From positions 6,650,501 to 6,714,500 of the forward strand of contig NC_019757.1 of NCBI RefSeq assembly GCF_000317535.1: 64,000 nt of DNA, in the 5' to 3' direction. A program made the position numbers and the translations under genes. Below the pieces are notes generated by a model, which saw only the letters and a list, made by a program, of their open reading frames with translations, was not told where the DNA came from and ran no database searches. This document shows, piece after piece, positions 46,009 through 54,845 of this stretch. Position 1 is the stretch's first letter; each line of letters begins with the position of its first letter. The DNA comes from Cylindrospermum stagnale PCC 7417. GTDB lineage: Bacteria; Cyanobacteriota; Cyanobacteriia; Cyanobacteriales; Nostocaceae.

Positions 46009-47271
46009 CTAATCCTGGGCCCCAAATTGCCGCAGACTCTGGGCTATATTTCTAAAGCCATTAAATTCGGCAATCATTAAAGCAGTATAACCGCCTCTAT
46101 TTTTCAAATTCACATCAGCCCCGGCTTGGAGTAATACCTGTACCGCTTTACTAAACCCCCCTGAGACAGCCCACATTAGTGCTGTTGCCCCGGCTAAGTC
46201 TTGAAAATTCACATTTGCTCCCTTTGCCAGCAGCAATCGGATCATTTCTGGGTGATTGCCTACCGTTGCTTTGACTAAAGCAGTTTTACTATCATCTCCT
46301 AGGGTGTTGGGGTTAGCACCGTAGTCTAGCAATACTTTTACTGTTTGGGTGTGTCCTTGGTCTACTGCCATGATTAAAGGAACGTCACCGAGGTTTTGCC
46401 GATAATTATCTCCCCCAGAACGCAGCAGTGCTTCAACAATCTCGCTGTGCCCCTGAAACGCTGCGACAAGCAAAGGTGTATCACCCAGATGGTTTTTAAT
46501 TTGCACATCTGCACCCCTTTGAAGTAATACTTGCACTACATCAATGTAGCCTTCTAACACAGCAAGATGTAGGGCTGTTTCACCGTCTTTGTCTTGGAGA
46601 TTAATCTCGGCGCCGGCATCTAGTAAAGCCGTAACGATCGCACTATGTCCGGCTGCTGCGGCTGCTAACAAGGCAGTTCCGACATTAGCCCCAGCCGCCA
46701 GCAATGCTTGCACAACCTCAAGATATCCCAAGTCTACAGCTATCATTAAGGGCGTTTCATCTTCTTGGTCTTGGCGATTGACATCAACACCATTTTCGAG
46801 GATGGTTTGGACAACTGCTGTGTATCCGTGCTTAATTGCCAGTTTCAAAGCTGTATCATCATCTTTATCTGTGATATCTACCTTGGCACCAGCAGCCAAT
46901 AAGACTCGCACCATATCAAGATGACCTTTGAGTGCTGCTGCCATTAAAGCTGTGCTGCCGTCTTCATTAATAGCATTCACATCTGCGCCAAAAGATAGTA
47001 AAAGCTGCACGATATCAAGCTGATTAGCACTAGCTGCCAACATCAAAGCCGTCAAACCATAGGTTTTTCTGGGTAAGTTGATATTTGCCCCAGATTCCAG
47101 TAGCGATCGCACAATTTCTGTATAGCCTAAATTGGCAGCAAACATTAACGCTGTGGTGCCATAGCGATCGCACAGATCCACCTTAGCACCATCAGCCAGT
47201 AGTAGATGCAGCCGCTTGATATCACCACTTTTAGCGGCATTCAGCAGCAAAGTATCATTGTTTTCAGTCAT
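46009..47271 (-). CDS. Ankyrin-repeat protein
   Basis: Starting at ATG 47271 (MTENNDTLLLNAAK; a start 14 codons upstream lacks repeat character) the protein has 420 residues made of about thirteen ankyrin repeats, e.g. GTTALMFAANLGY, GSTALMAAALKG and GYTALMIAEFNG. The seventh repeat is shorter, going directly from AGANV to GTALL without the usual loop. There is no signal peptide, membrane helix or other domain, so it is likely a soluble cytosolic protein-interaction scaffold. Its partner is unknown. Confidence 0.9.
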   Translation of the reverse strand: MTENNDTLLLNAAKSGDIKRLHLLLADGAKVDLCDRYGTTALMFAANLGYTEIVRSLLESGANINLPRKTYGLTALMLAASANQLDIVQLLLSFGADVNAINEDGSTALMAAALKGHLDMVRVLLAAGAKVDITDKDDDTALKLAIKHGYTAVVQTILENGVDVNRQDQEDETPLMIAVDLGYLEVVQALLAAGANVGTALLAAAAAGHSAIVTALLDAGAEINLQDKDGETALHLAVLEGYIDVVQVLLQRGADVQIKNHLGDTPLLVAAFQGHSEIVEALLRSGGDNYRQNLGDVPLIMAVDQGHTQTVKVLLDYGANPNTLGDDSKTALVKATVGNHPEMIRLLLAKGANVNFQDLAGATALMWAVSGGFSKAVQVLLQAGADVNLKNRGGYTALMIAEFNGFRNIAQSLRQFGAQD

Positions 47272-47528
47272 GGGTGAGATTCCGCACAGGCGGGTTTGAT
47301 CGTCTAGCCTCACAATTTAGTCTGAGATTGTTTATCCACTTTTGCAAGAGGGTAAGGGAAAAATATTGACAACCTGCCACCACCAAATATCTTCACGGTG
47401 AGAAAATACCTTGTATACCCTTAGCGTGAGTTTAGAAAACGTCTAGTTTATAGCTACAGATTGATTTTGTTCCTTTTAAAACTCGATACAGTGGGCAGTA
47501 GCTTTGGAAGAGATGAGGCACCTTGACG

Positions 47529-47807
47529 ATGAAACGTAATCTCACTAAAACCGTTGGCGCTGGCGTTCTCACTTTGAGTATGGCAATTTTGCCTTTTACT
47601 CTACCCACACAAGCCCAGGTTAATACCCAGCCGAGAACTGACGCTGCACCGAGGACAACCGTTTATGAGCGTAACGATTTTGATTGGGGTTGGTTGGGAC
47701 TAATTGGTCTATTAGGTCTAGCTGGTTTAGCAGGTAGAAAGCGTGATGACGAACCTACCCGTTATCGTGACCCCAATGCTCCTGGGGCCACCAGCTACAG
47801 AGACTAG
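47529..47807 (+). CDS. WGxxGxxG family small secreted protein
   Basis: The 92-residue protein (ATG 47529; a TTG two codons earlier is possible) has a signal peptide ending near TQAQ (residue 30), a short Thr/Arg-rich segment, then DWGWLGLIG with WGxxGxxG at residues 53-60, a hydrophobic run to LAGLAG and a basic RKRDD. This is the layout of WGxxGxxG proteins, which are proposed C-terminal sorting-tag proteins. Here an extra 20-residue polar tail (PNAPGATSYRD) follows the basic cluster. Processing enzyme is unknown. An exosortase gene lies 5 kb away, which makes a link worth testing but not shown. Confidence 0.8.
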   Translation: MKRNLTKTVGAGVLTLSMAILPFTLPTQAQVNTQPRTDAAPRTTVYERNDFDWGWLGLIGLLGLAGLAGRKRDDEPTRYRDPNAPGATSYRD

Positions 47808-47828
47808 GAAATTCTTTAGATTTAAAAT

Positions 47829-47874
47829 TAGTCAGTTGCCAGTTGTCAGTTGTTTTGCTGCTGACGACTGACTA
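47829..47874. terminator. Repeat-derived hairpin between convergent genes
   Basis: TAGTCAGT (47829-47836) pairs with ACTGACTA (47867-47874), and the loop holds GTTGCCA/GTTGTCA STRR-like units. It lies between convergent stops at 47807 and 47881 and could act as a terminator for both. Confidence 0.45.
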
Positions 47875-47880
47875 GCTTTA

Positions 47881-49299
47881 TCATGGGCTTGGTTCTGGTG
47901 AATTTATTTCTGATGTCTGGTGATTAAGAACAGGCTGCCAATAGCTGGCGATTAAGGCCACCATTAGCCACCATAGGGTATTGACTTCGGGACGAAACCA
48001 GATTGTATCTACGGTACCGTGAGCCAGCATACCCAATAAAGTAGCGATCGCTCCAATTAACCAAAAACCCTCTACATTTCTCGATTGGCGCAATCGCTGC
48101 ACTTGCAAAAATGCCGCATTAAAGGTGACGGTTATTAACCAGAGGAAACAAGCTAAACCAACTAAACCAGTTTCTACAGCCACCTCTAGAAAAATTGAAT
48201 AAGCACTCAAAGCAGTAAAACGAGGGCGTTGGTAGAGGGGGTAAACGAGATTAAAAGCATTGTGACCGGGGCCAATGCCGATAATCGGGCGATCGCGAAT
48301 CATCTCAAACACAGCATCCCAGACATTCAGGCGAAAATTATTACTGCTATCGTTGCGATTGGCAAAAATGCTTAAAACCCGGGTATTCACATTTCCTACA
48401 AATAGCGCCGCCAGCACCAATACCCCAATCAAACCTCCCATAATAATTGGCAGTGACCAAGTACGCCAAAATGCAGGCATGGAAAGGCGCCACCAATAAA
48501 CTAGCAATGCTATCACAGTCAAAACTGCCACCACTAAACCAATCCAGCCGCCACGACTAAAAGTCAGAATTAGACAGGCAGTATTGACAATCAACATTGT
48601 TAATGCTAAGGCTTTTCTTACCCAGCTTTGCCAGGCAAAAATCGCCACTAAGCTGAAAACCACGGCTGGTAAGAGGTATCCCGCCAATAAGTTGGGATTG
48701 CCCAAATAACTGTAAACCCTTGTCGTCTTAGACAGAGGAGATTCAGGATCAACCCAAGTTGCTAGCGCTGTAGCTCCAAAAAACCATTGTCGCATGCCAT
48801 ATATGCTAACAATTAGTGATACATGTAAGTAAAGGGTGATGATCCAAGACCGTAGGCGGGGCGACCTCAGCACCCTAGCACAAAGGGCAAACAGCAGCAA
48901 ATACAGCGTCAACGTTACCAAATCGCTCAATGCTGCCCTTTTGACTGGTGATAAAGCTGTGGCAACTGCGGCAATTCCCCAATAGAGTAATACCAACAGG
49001 TGAATGGGAGTGACTGATGAGGCATTGACTAGCGTTGCATCATCGGACAAAGTTAACAGCAGCCAAAATCCCACACAAGCTACCAGCAATAACCCCACCA
49101 AGGTACTAGAAGCAAAAGGTGCAAGAGCATACACCAAGCTGAGTAAAGCAGCCGCTATTGCATCTCCCCACTGTATCAAGACACTGGTTTGCCGCCAAGA
49201 ACGCAGAATTCCGACTAAAGAACGACGCAAGTAACTGGTAGCCAGATATTCTTTGAGCGGTAAAGACGATAAAGTAAATCTTTGCCAGACTAAATTCAT
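47881..49299 (-). CDS. ictB: IctB family membrane protein (O-antigen-ligase fold)
   Basis: I use ATG 49299 (MNLVWQRFTL, 472 residues); an upstream start adds 11 residues. The protein has about eleven hydrophobic helices and the IctB hallmarks SVYGxxQW-like SIYGMRQWFFG, LATWVDPESP, TRVYSYLGNPNLLAGYL, DSSNNFRLNVW, IIGIGPGHNAFNLVYPLYQRPRFTALSAYS given here in short pieces. It matches the Synechococcus IctB sequence I know closely. IctB was named from inorganic-carbon accumulation mutants, but belongs to the Wzy_C/O-antigen ligase superfamily and its biochemical role is disputed. In this window it sits between two polysaccharide regions. Confidence 0.93.
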   Translation of the reverse strand: MNLVWQRFTLSSLPLKEYLATSYLRRSLVGILRSWRQTSVLIQWGDAIAAALLSLVYALAPFASSTLVGLLLVACVGFWLLLTLSDDATLVNASSVTPIHLLVLLYWGIAAVATALSPVKRAALSDLVTLTLYLLLFALCARVLRSPRLRSWIITLYLHVSLIVSIYGMRQWFFGATALATWVDPESPLSKTTRVYSYLGNPNLLAGYLLPAVVFSLVAIFAWQSWVRKALALTMLIVNTACLILTFSRGGWIGLVVAVLTVIALLVYWWRLSMPAFWRTWSLPIIMGGLIGVLVLAALFVGNVNTRVLSIFANRNDSSNNFRLNVWDAVFEMIRDRPIIGIGPGHNAFNLVYPLYQRPRFTALSAYSIFLEVAVETGLVGLACFLWLITVTFNAAFLQVQRLRQSRNVEGFWLIGAIATLLGMLAHGTVDTIWFRPEVNTLWWLMVALIASYWQPVLNHQTSEINSPEPSP

Positions 49300-49374
49300 A
49301 AAAAACATTTTAACCAATGAGCACGACCGCACAGCACTTGGACTTTATCTTAATGCGGGTAGCTCTAAAAAGGG

Positions 49375-50928
49375 TCAGACATCGCTAATTGCTGGCGAGG
49401 GAGTCGCCAGTTGCAAGGGCAAAGAAAGCACATAGCGATATCCTGATTCTAGTGCGCCTTGAATATATATGTGTCCGCCGTGCAATTCTGCCAGCTGACA
49501 GCTAAGTAACAGACCCAAGCTTTCGCGAGACAGACTTCCAGACCGTTTAGCTAAATCTATAGTTGAACTAGCAGCAGAGATACTTGGGTGAGTGCCAATC
49601 AAGTATTGTGACTTGTCTAGCGCCATTGGTAAACTCTCTGCTTGCTCCTGATTTTCTGCCTGTATCTTGTACGTTGCTGCCTCACTTGTCAAGTCAAAAT
49701 GCGGCGAGGGATTGAGGCGAAAGTAGGGATCGACCTCGGTAATACCGTCTCCCAGCCAGGGATGGGAAACCCACACAGTAATGCTGAGCGTATCTTCTTT
49801 GTAAGAGACATGAATGCGAACAACGCTACCTGTTGCAGAAAGTTGAATCACGCTAAAAACCAGGTGATACAAAATTTGCCGCACCTTTTCTTTATCCAAA
49901 GGCCAAATGCGACTACGTCCTGGTTCCACAGACAGGCGAATATCTTGCTCACGGCGATTAGCTACTTCTTCTAAGGTATTGATGGCTTGTTGACACAGCA
50001 TTTCAATATCTACAGGAGCTACGTTCAGTACATTTGCGCTTTCATCCATTGCTCCCAATTCGGTAATTTCATTGACCAAAGAAAGTAAATACCGCCCACT
50101 GTGTTGGATAATCTCCAGATATTCTCTCTGCTTAGTCGTCAAAGGTCCATAAATTTCACGTCCTAGAACACTAGCCATACCAAGTACAGACGTTAACGGC
50201 GTACGCAGTTCTTGAGTTAGCTGCCCCAAAAGTTCCAATTTTAGTTGTTTGGTAGAAACAGAGCCTTTTTCTGAAGTAGGTGGGGTGGTTCGGTGATCAC
50301 GGACTCGTTCTTCTTTGAGTAACAAACTAGGAGCGCTGTTGGAAATGGTTTTTTCTAGTTTTCCTTGCAGCAATTGGTTGCGCTCAAATTCACTCATACT
50401 CCAACGAGCGATGATTTGTAAAAATTCAATATCTCTTGGTGTGAAATTGCGCGGCACCAAATCCATCACCGCCAATGCACCTAAACAATTTCCCGCAGCA
50501 TCAATCAATGGCGCTCCTAAGTAAGAGCGGATGCCATAATTTTGCACCAACTGGCTTTCGGTAATTACGGGATTTGTATTTTTTTCTGTATCATTAATGT
50601 ATAACACCTGAAAACTCTCAACCACTTGGGTGCAAAATGACTCTCGGCGTGATAGTTGACGGCTTTGGGCCAGAGGATTCATTAGTCCTAAGGTAGATAA
50701 GCCAAAAGCAGATTTGAACCAGTGGCGTTCTTGATCAATAAAGCCCAAAATGGAAACTGGTACTTCTAAAAAGCGAGCAGCTGTTTGAGTGGCTTCTTCA
50801 AATACCGGAATCGTTTCTAATTGCCGCAAACCTAATTCTGACAATGCTTTAAGGCGTTGTTGTTCTTTTGTTTCCAAGGAAGCCCAACCATCTTTGAGGG
50901 CAGATAATTTATTTTCAGGCTCTAACAT
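49375..50928 (-). CDS. GAF-histidine-kinase-like protein, degenerate
   Basis: Using ATG 50928 (517 residues; a GTG lies two codons before), a GAF domain spans about residues 30-185 (IPVFEEATQTAARFL, GIRSYLGAPL). A HisKA-like dimerisation helix follows with TQELRTPL near residue 238: the normal phosphoacceptor His is Gln239. The ATP-binding part is also altered, with RQILYHLVFSVIQLS in place of the N-box asparagines. The final G-box-like region is recognisable (SLSRESLGLLLSCQLAELHGG, split). The gene looks intact, so it is probably a non-enzymatic sensor or partner of another kinase rather than an autokinase. Confidence 0.85.
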   Translation of the reverse strand: MLEPENKLSALKDGWASLETKEQQRLKALSELGLRQLETIPVFEEATQTAARFLEVPVSILGFIDQERHWFKSAFGLSTLGLMNPLAQSRQLSRRESFCTQVVESFQVLYINDTEKNTNPVITESQLVQNYGIRSYLGAPLIDAAGNCLGALAVMDLVPRNFTPRDIEFLQIIARWSMSEFERNQLLQGKLEKTISNSAPSLLLKEERVRDHRTTPPTSEKGSVSTKQLKLELLGQLTQELRTPLTSVLGMASVLGREIYGPLTTKQREYLEIIQHSGRYLLSLVNEITELGAMDESANVLNVAPVDIEMLCQQAINTLEEVANRREQDIRLSVEPGRSRIWPLDKEKVRQILYHLVFSVIQLSATGSVVRIHVSYKEDTLSITVWVSHPWLGDGITEVDPYFRLNPSPHFDLTSEAATYKIQAENQEQAESLPMALDKSQYLIGTHPSISAASSTIDLAKRSGSLSRESLGLLLSCQLAELHGGHIYIQGALESGYRYVLSLPLQLATPSPAISDV

Positions 50929-50934
50929 TGCCAC

Positions 50935-51603
50935 TGCTACCTTGATAATTGCTCGATACTGTAATTTATATAACCGGTGTTATTGGGTTATTATTTGCTA
51001 TTTTTAAGCATTCCCCAATTTCACCTCTGATAAACAAGTTTGGAAAAAAATCTTTTTAGCCCCTTGCTTTAGGAGGTAGTTGCGTCTCTAGAATTTTCTA
51101 GCTACTGATGCTGAAAGTTATAATTAATACTGACACTAACATTTATTATTTTAGTTTTTGTTGCTGGACAATGTTAGTTCTGGTTTCAGCCTGGGTAAAA
51201 TAATCCCAAGAATGCAATAAAAAGAATTTTTATCCTGGTCAATAGATTGTAGTTCGGACTTGTTTCCCCCTAACCCCTCTGCAAAAATGCCAAAAATATC
51301 TGTACTGAACCAGGAGTTTTATAGAGACTTTAAGGGATAAAAATAACTAAATAAACTGTATTGGGTTAAGAATTTAATTCTTGTTTAATTTTTAATTTTT
51401 AATTATTTAATTAGCGCTATCTGCGCGGTATCAAAACCTGGAAATTTCCCTGACAGTAGATAAATCCAAATATCATAGAAACTTTACCAAGTTTTCATAA
51501 CCTTGATGAGACCAGAGACTACCTTGAAGTATAAAATGTATTAGCTTTGAAAAAGCGGTATTTAAATAGATAGTTTTTGAGTCCACCTAAGTAAACGAAT
51601 AAA
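50935..51603. other. AT-rich spacer between divergent genes
   Basis: No gene is seen in this 669-bp stretch. It is strongly AT-rich (e.g. around 51370-51410) and should hold promoters for the kinase-like gene and the exosortase module. No operator could be assigned. Confidence 0.5.
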
Positions 51604-52761
51604 ATGACTATTAGAGTTCCTTTTGTAGACCTTAAGTTGCAACACGAACCGATACAAACGCAACTGCAACAGGCAATCCAATTGGTATTGGAACAGGGAG
51701 ATTTTATTTTAGGGCAAGCACTGTCAAATTTTGAGGCAGCGTTTGCGGCAGCGTCTGGTACAAAATATGGAGTTGGGGTAGCATCAGGAACCGATGCGAT
51801 CGCCCTTGGATTGCAAGCGTGTCATATTGGTGCTGGTGATGAGGTGCTTTTACCAGTAAATACCTTTGTCGCCACCTTAATTGGTGTACTGCATGCGGGG
51901 GCAAAGCCGGTTTTTGTAGATTGCGATCCGCAAACAGCTTTAATTGACTTAGAAGCGGCAGCAAAGGCAATTACGCCTCAAACCAAAGCGATTATCCCCG
52001 TGCATCTTTATGGTCAGATGGTATCGCCACGCGATTTGCTAGACTTTGCCGATACTTACAAACTACTAATTTTTGAAGATGCAGCCCAAGCACATCTAGC
52101 TCAAAGAGATGGATATATCGCTGGTTCAGTGGGGATAGCAGCAGCGTTTAGTTTTTATCCCAGCAAGAATTTAGGGGCATTTGGTGATGGGGGAATGGTA
52201 GTCACAGCAGATCCAGATGTAGCTCAGAAAATGCTGCGCTTGCGGAATTACGGTGCATCCCAAAAGTATGTTCATATTGAATCGGGTACTAATAGCCGCT
52301 TAGATACCTTACAAGCAGCGGTGTTGCACCAGAAACTACCATATCTGTCACAGTGGAATCGCGATCGCCTAATTATTGCCCAGCAGTATGATCTTCAACT
52401 AGCACCCTTCTTGTCTACTGGCATTATTCCTCTGCACAACCAAAGCAGCACAGGACATATTTATCATCTTTATGTCGTCAAAGTTGATGATTCCTGTGCC
52501 CTAGAACGCCAGCAAATTCAAGCACAACTAACAGCAGCAGGCATCCAAACTGGCATTCACTACCCGATTCCCTGTCATCTACAGCCAGCATTTACCAACT
52601 TAGGCTATCAGCAAGGTGACTTTCCCCAGGCAGAAAAGCTGGCAAAACAAATATTATCCTTACCCATGTACCCTGGTTTAACCAGTAGCCAAGTTAAAGA
52701 AGTTGTAGCGGCAATTGCCTCAACCTTCAGCAGCGAACACCAAAAGTTGTTGTGCATTTAA
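51604..52761 (+). CDS. DegT/DnrJ/EryC1/StrS family aminotransferase
   Basis: The 385-residue protein starts MTIRVPFVDLKLQHEPI and contains GDFILGQALSNFE, GVASGTDAIALGL, PVHLYGQM, FEDAAQAH and FSFYPSKNLGAFGDGG, in which the Lys of PSKNLG is the PLP-binding residue. This is a complete sugar aminotransferase of the ArnB/PseC/DesI-like superfamily; it transfers an amino group to a keto-sugar nucleotide. Placed before the exosortase and export genes, it suggests that an amino-sugar is part of the glycan exported by this module. The exact sugar is not predictable. Confidence 0.92.
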   Translation: MTIRVPFVDLKLQHEPIQTQLQQAIQLVLEQGDFILGQALSNFEAAFAAASGTKYGVGVASGTDAIALGLQACHIGAGDEVLLPVNTFVATLIGVLHAGAKPVFVDCDPQTALIDLEAAAKAITPQTKAIIPVHLYGQMVSPRDLLDFADTYKLLIFEDAAQAHLAQRDGYIAGSVGIAAAFSFYPSKNLGAFGDGGMVVTADPDVAQKMLRLRNYGASQKYVHIESGTNSRLDTLQAAVLHQKLPYLSQWNRDRLIIAQQYDLQLAPFLSTGIIPLHNQSSTGHIYHLYVVKVDDSCALERQQIQAQLTAAGIQTGIHYPIPCHLQPAFTNLGYQQGDFPQAEKLAKQILSLPMYPGLTSSQVKEVVAAIASTFSSEHQKLLCI

Positions 52762-52843
52762 TTTGTCGCCCAGTTTCTAGCTAGTAATCATCTGTTTTTT
52801 CACTGCTAACTGACATTCTTAAAATTTTTAATTGCTTAAAATT

Positions 52844-53722
52844 ATGGCACTTTCACAACAGGTTAACAACACCAATAGGTTGCAATGGTTATTAAGCTTA
52901 GCTATTTTAGGTGTTTTGCTGCTGCTTTACGCGCCTATATTGCTGCACTGGTTCGATGGTTGGCTGCACAAAAATATTAGTACAGAACACGAATATTTCA
53001 GCCACGGAATAATTGGTCTACCATTTGCCACTTATCTGGGCTGGATCAACCGGAAACAGTGGCGACGGTTGCCAGATATGACCCACCCTTTAGGTGCTTT
53101 CTTGTTATTAGTCGGGGGAGTTTTTTATCTTAGTGGTGTCACAGAATGGGTTAACCTTTCCTTGCCCACTATACTGGCAGGATTATGTTTGTGGCTCAAG
53201 GGAATACCCGGCTTTCGATTGCAAGGTTTCTCCTTGCTGCTAATATTTCTAGCAACCCCAACGGCATTACCTTACCTGATAGCTCCCTACACCTTTCCTC
53301 TGCAAAGCTTTATCGCTGGTACAGCAGGTTTCATTCTGAATCAGTTTGGCATGGAAGTAACTATCGATGGCATAAATCTATATGTGGGTGGAAAAATTGT
53401 CGAAGTTGCCCCATATTGTGCTGGACTGAAAATGTTATTTACTACTTTCTACGTTTGTTTAATGCTGCTTTATTGGACAAGTGCTTTGTCTTCTCGCCGC
53501 ATAACTATTTGGTTTTTATCTATTGCTTTTGTAATTAGCATTAGCGCCAATATAATTCGCAACACATTACTTACATACTTTCACGGTACATCTCAAAAAG
53601 CTGCTTTTATTTGGCTGCATGATGGTTGGGGCGGTGATCTTTACTCCGCTTGTATGCTGTTTTCATTAGTGCCTTTGCTGAATTGGATGAATAGCTATTT
53701 CTCTGTAGATTCAGAAACTTAG
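52844..53722 (+). CDS. crtB: Cyanoexosortase B
   Basis: ATG 52844 (292 residues) is preferred over a TTG four codons upstream. The protein has about eight membrane helices and the exosortase catalytic triad: Cys192 in VAPYCAGLKM, Arg239 in ANIIRNTLLTYFHG and His259 in IWLHDGWGG. Exosortases are thought to cleave and anchor C-terminally tagged (PEP-CTERM) proteins to the envelope and are repeatedly found with EPS genes. The cyanobacterial type B is recognisable from its partner gene directly downstream. No PEP-CTERM substrate is evident nearby. The name crtB here is the exosortase symbol, not phytoene synthase. Confidence 0.85.
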   Translation: MALSQQVNNTNRLQWLLSLAILGVLLLLYAPILLHWFDGWLHKNISTEHEYFSHGIIGLPFATYLGWINRKQWRRLPDMTHPLGAFLLLVGGVFYLSGVTEWVNLSLPTILAGLCLWLKGIPGFRLQGFSLLLIFLATPTALPYLIAPYTFPLQSFIAGTAGFILNQFGMEVTIDGINLYVGGKIVEVAPYCAGLKMLFTTFYVCLMLLYWTSALSSRRITIWFLSIAFVISISANIIRNTLLTYFHGTSQKAAFIWLHDGWGGDLYSACMLFSLVPLLNWMNSYFSVDSET

Positions 53723-53734
53723 CCAGTAGGGGAA

Positions 53735-53815
53735 ATTTAAACGCAATTGGGTATTGGGTAATTGGTATTAGCAGGAGACTTCTGCAATATTTTCCCAGTA
53801 CCCAGTCCCCTACAC
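53735..53815. repeat. TTGGGTA-type inverted repeat cluster
   Basis: ATTGGGTATTGGGTAA units are followed, about 40 bp on, by CCCAGTACCCAGTCCCC, giving an imperfect inverted repeat between the exosortase and its partner gene. It resembles dispersed intergenic repeats of Nostoc-like genomes. Confidence 0.5.
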
Positions 53816-53853
53816 TGTCATTTTATTTAGTAAAATATTTTATCTTGTAAGAA

Positions 53854-54597
53854 ATGTTACTCATGATTGGCTTATCCAAATTTGTCAAGCAACAGCAATT
53901 GTCTCAGGTAGCGGCGCTTTTGTTATTACTACTACTATTGGCGATGGGAGGCATTCCTAGTTACCTAACAGGAGACTGGCAATGGAAGGAGCCACCACCT
54001 GTCACTAGCCTCAAGGAATTGAAACAGATCCGCAAGGTGGGATTAAGTCTTAGAGGTTGGCAAACTCTTGAACAAGCAGAACAACAAATTGGCGAAGGCC
54101 ATTGGTCTTGGCAGTTAATCAAGAAAGAAAACTCGCCAATCCAAGCTGTACTGCTTTTGCACCCACAAAACGGCCCTAGAGATCAACCAGAAGTGGAATG
54201 GACAGACATTAGCGGTTGGGGTAGGTCTCATTGGGGTAAATGGAACGTTGCTCAATATCGCTCCGCTGAGTTTACTGTTAAACAGCCAGCCAAGTCAGAT
54301 TCCAAAGCCGAAATCAATGTCAAAGCTAGGTTCTTTCGCGCTTCCACACAACAGGACACCTTCGCTGTGTTGCAATGGTACGCGATGCCAAATGGTGGTA
54401 ATCCCTCACCTTTTCATTGGTTTTTGGCAGATCAATTGGCACAGTTGGGTAAGAAACGGATTCCTTGGGTGGGTGTGAGCATTCTGATCTTAATGGAGCC
54501 TTTGGGACAGGTGGAGAAATCTTGGTCTTTAGCTCAGTCTCTTGGTGAGACAGTGCAAGCTGCATTGATGGCGGGGCCGTTGTCAAATAATACATAG
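53854..54597 (+). CDS. Cyanoexosortase B system-associated protein
   Basis: The 247-residue protein has one N-terminal hydrophobic segment (VAALLLLLLLLAMGG, anchor or signal) and a periplasmic domain with RGWQTLEQAEQQIG, HWSWQLI and WTDISGWGR. It is of the EpsI-like type that accompanies cyanoexosortase B. The start may be at the internal Met five codons in. The function is unknown; a periplasmic helper of the exosortase or of EPS secretion is likely. The gene follows the exosortase across a repeat-bearing gap of 131 bp. Confidence 0.85.
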   Translation: MLLMIGLSKFVKQQQLSQVAALLLLLLLLAMGGIPSYLTGDWQWKEPPPVTSLKELKQIRKVGLSLRGWQTLEQAEQQIGEGHWSWQLIKKENSPIQAVLLLHPQNGPRDQPEVEWTDISGWGRSHWGKWNVAQYRSAEFTVKQPAKSDSKAEINVKARFFRASTQQDTFAVLQWYAMPNGGNPSPFHWFLADQLAQLGKKRIPWVGVSILILMEPLGQVEKSWSLAQSLGETVQAALMAGPLSNNT

Positions 54598-54845
54598 GCG
54601 GGTTTATGCAGAGATGGTGATCGCAAATAATCCCTCAGAGCTAGAAGTCAGTTAAAGGTCAAGTAGTAAGTAATAAGGTTAAAATATGGAGTTATAAGTT
54701 ATAAACAGTAAAATTACCGCCTTAAACTGTGATTCTTGATTTTTTTTCTCGGTAACTCCTGGCAGAGGAACCAGCTATTTAGAGTATTTTCGGAGTAGAA
54801 TACCGTTTTGGTGCAATCAATTCTGACCGAATCTTTCCTGCACCG

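Noticed and set aside
46589-46924. Plus-strand open frame inside the ankyrin gene
   Set aside because: It is the shadow of ankyrin codons and has no coding features of its own.
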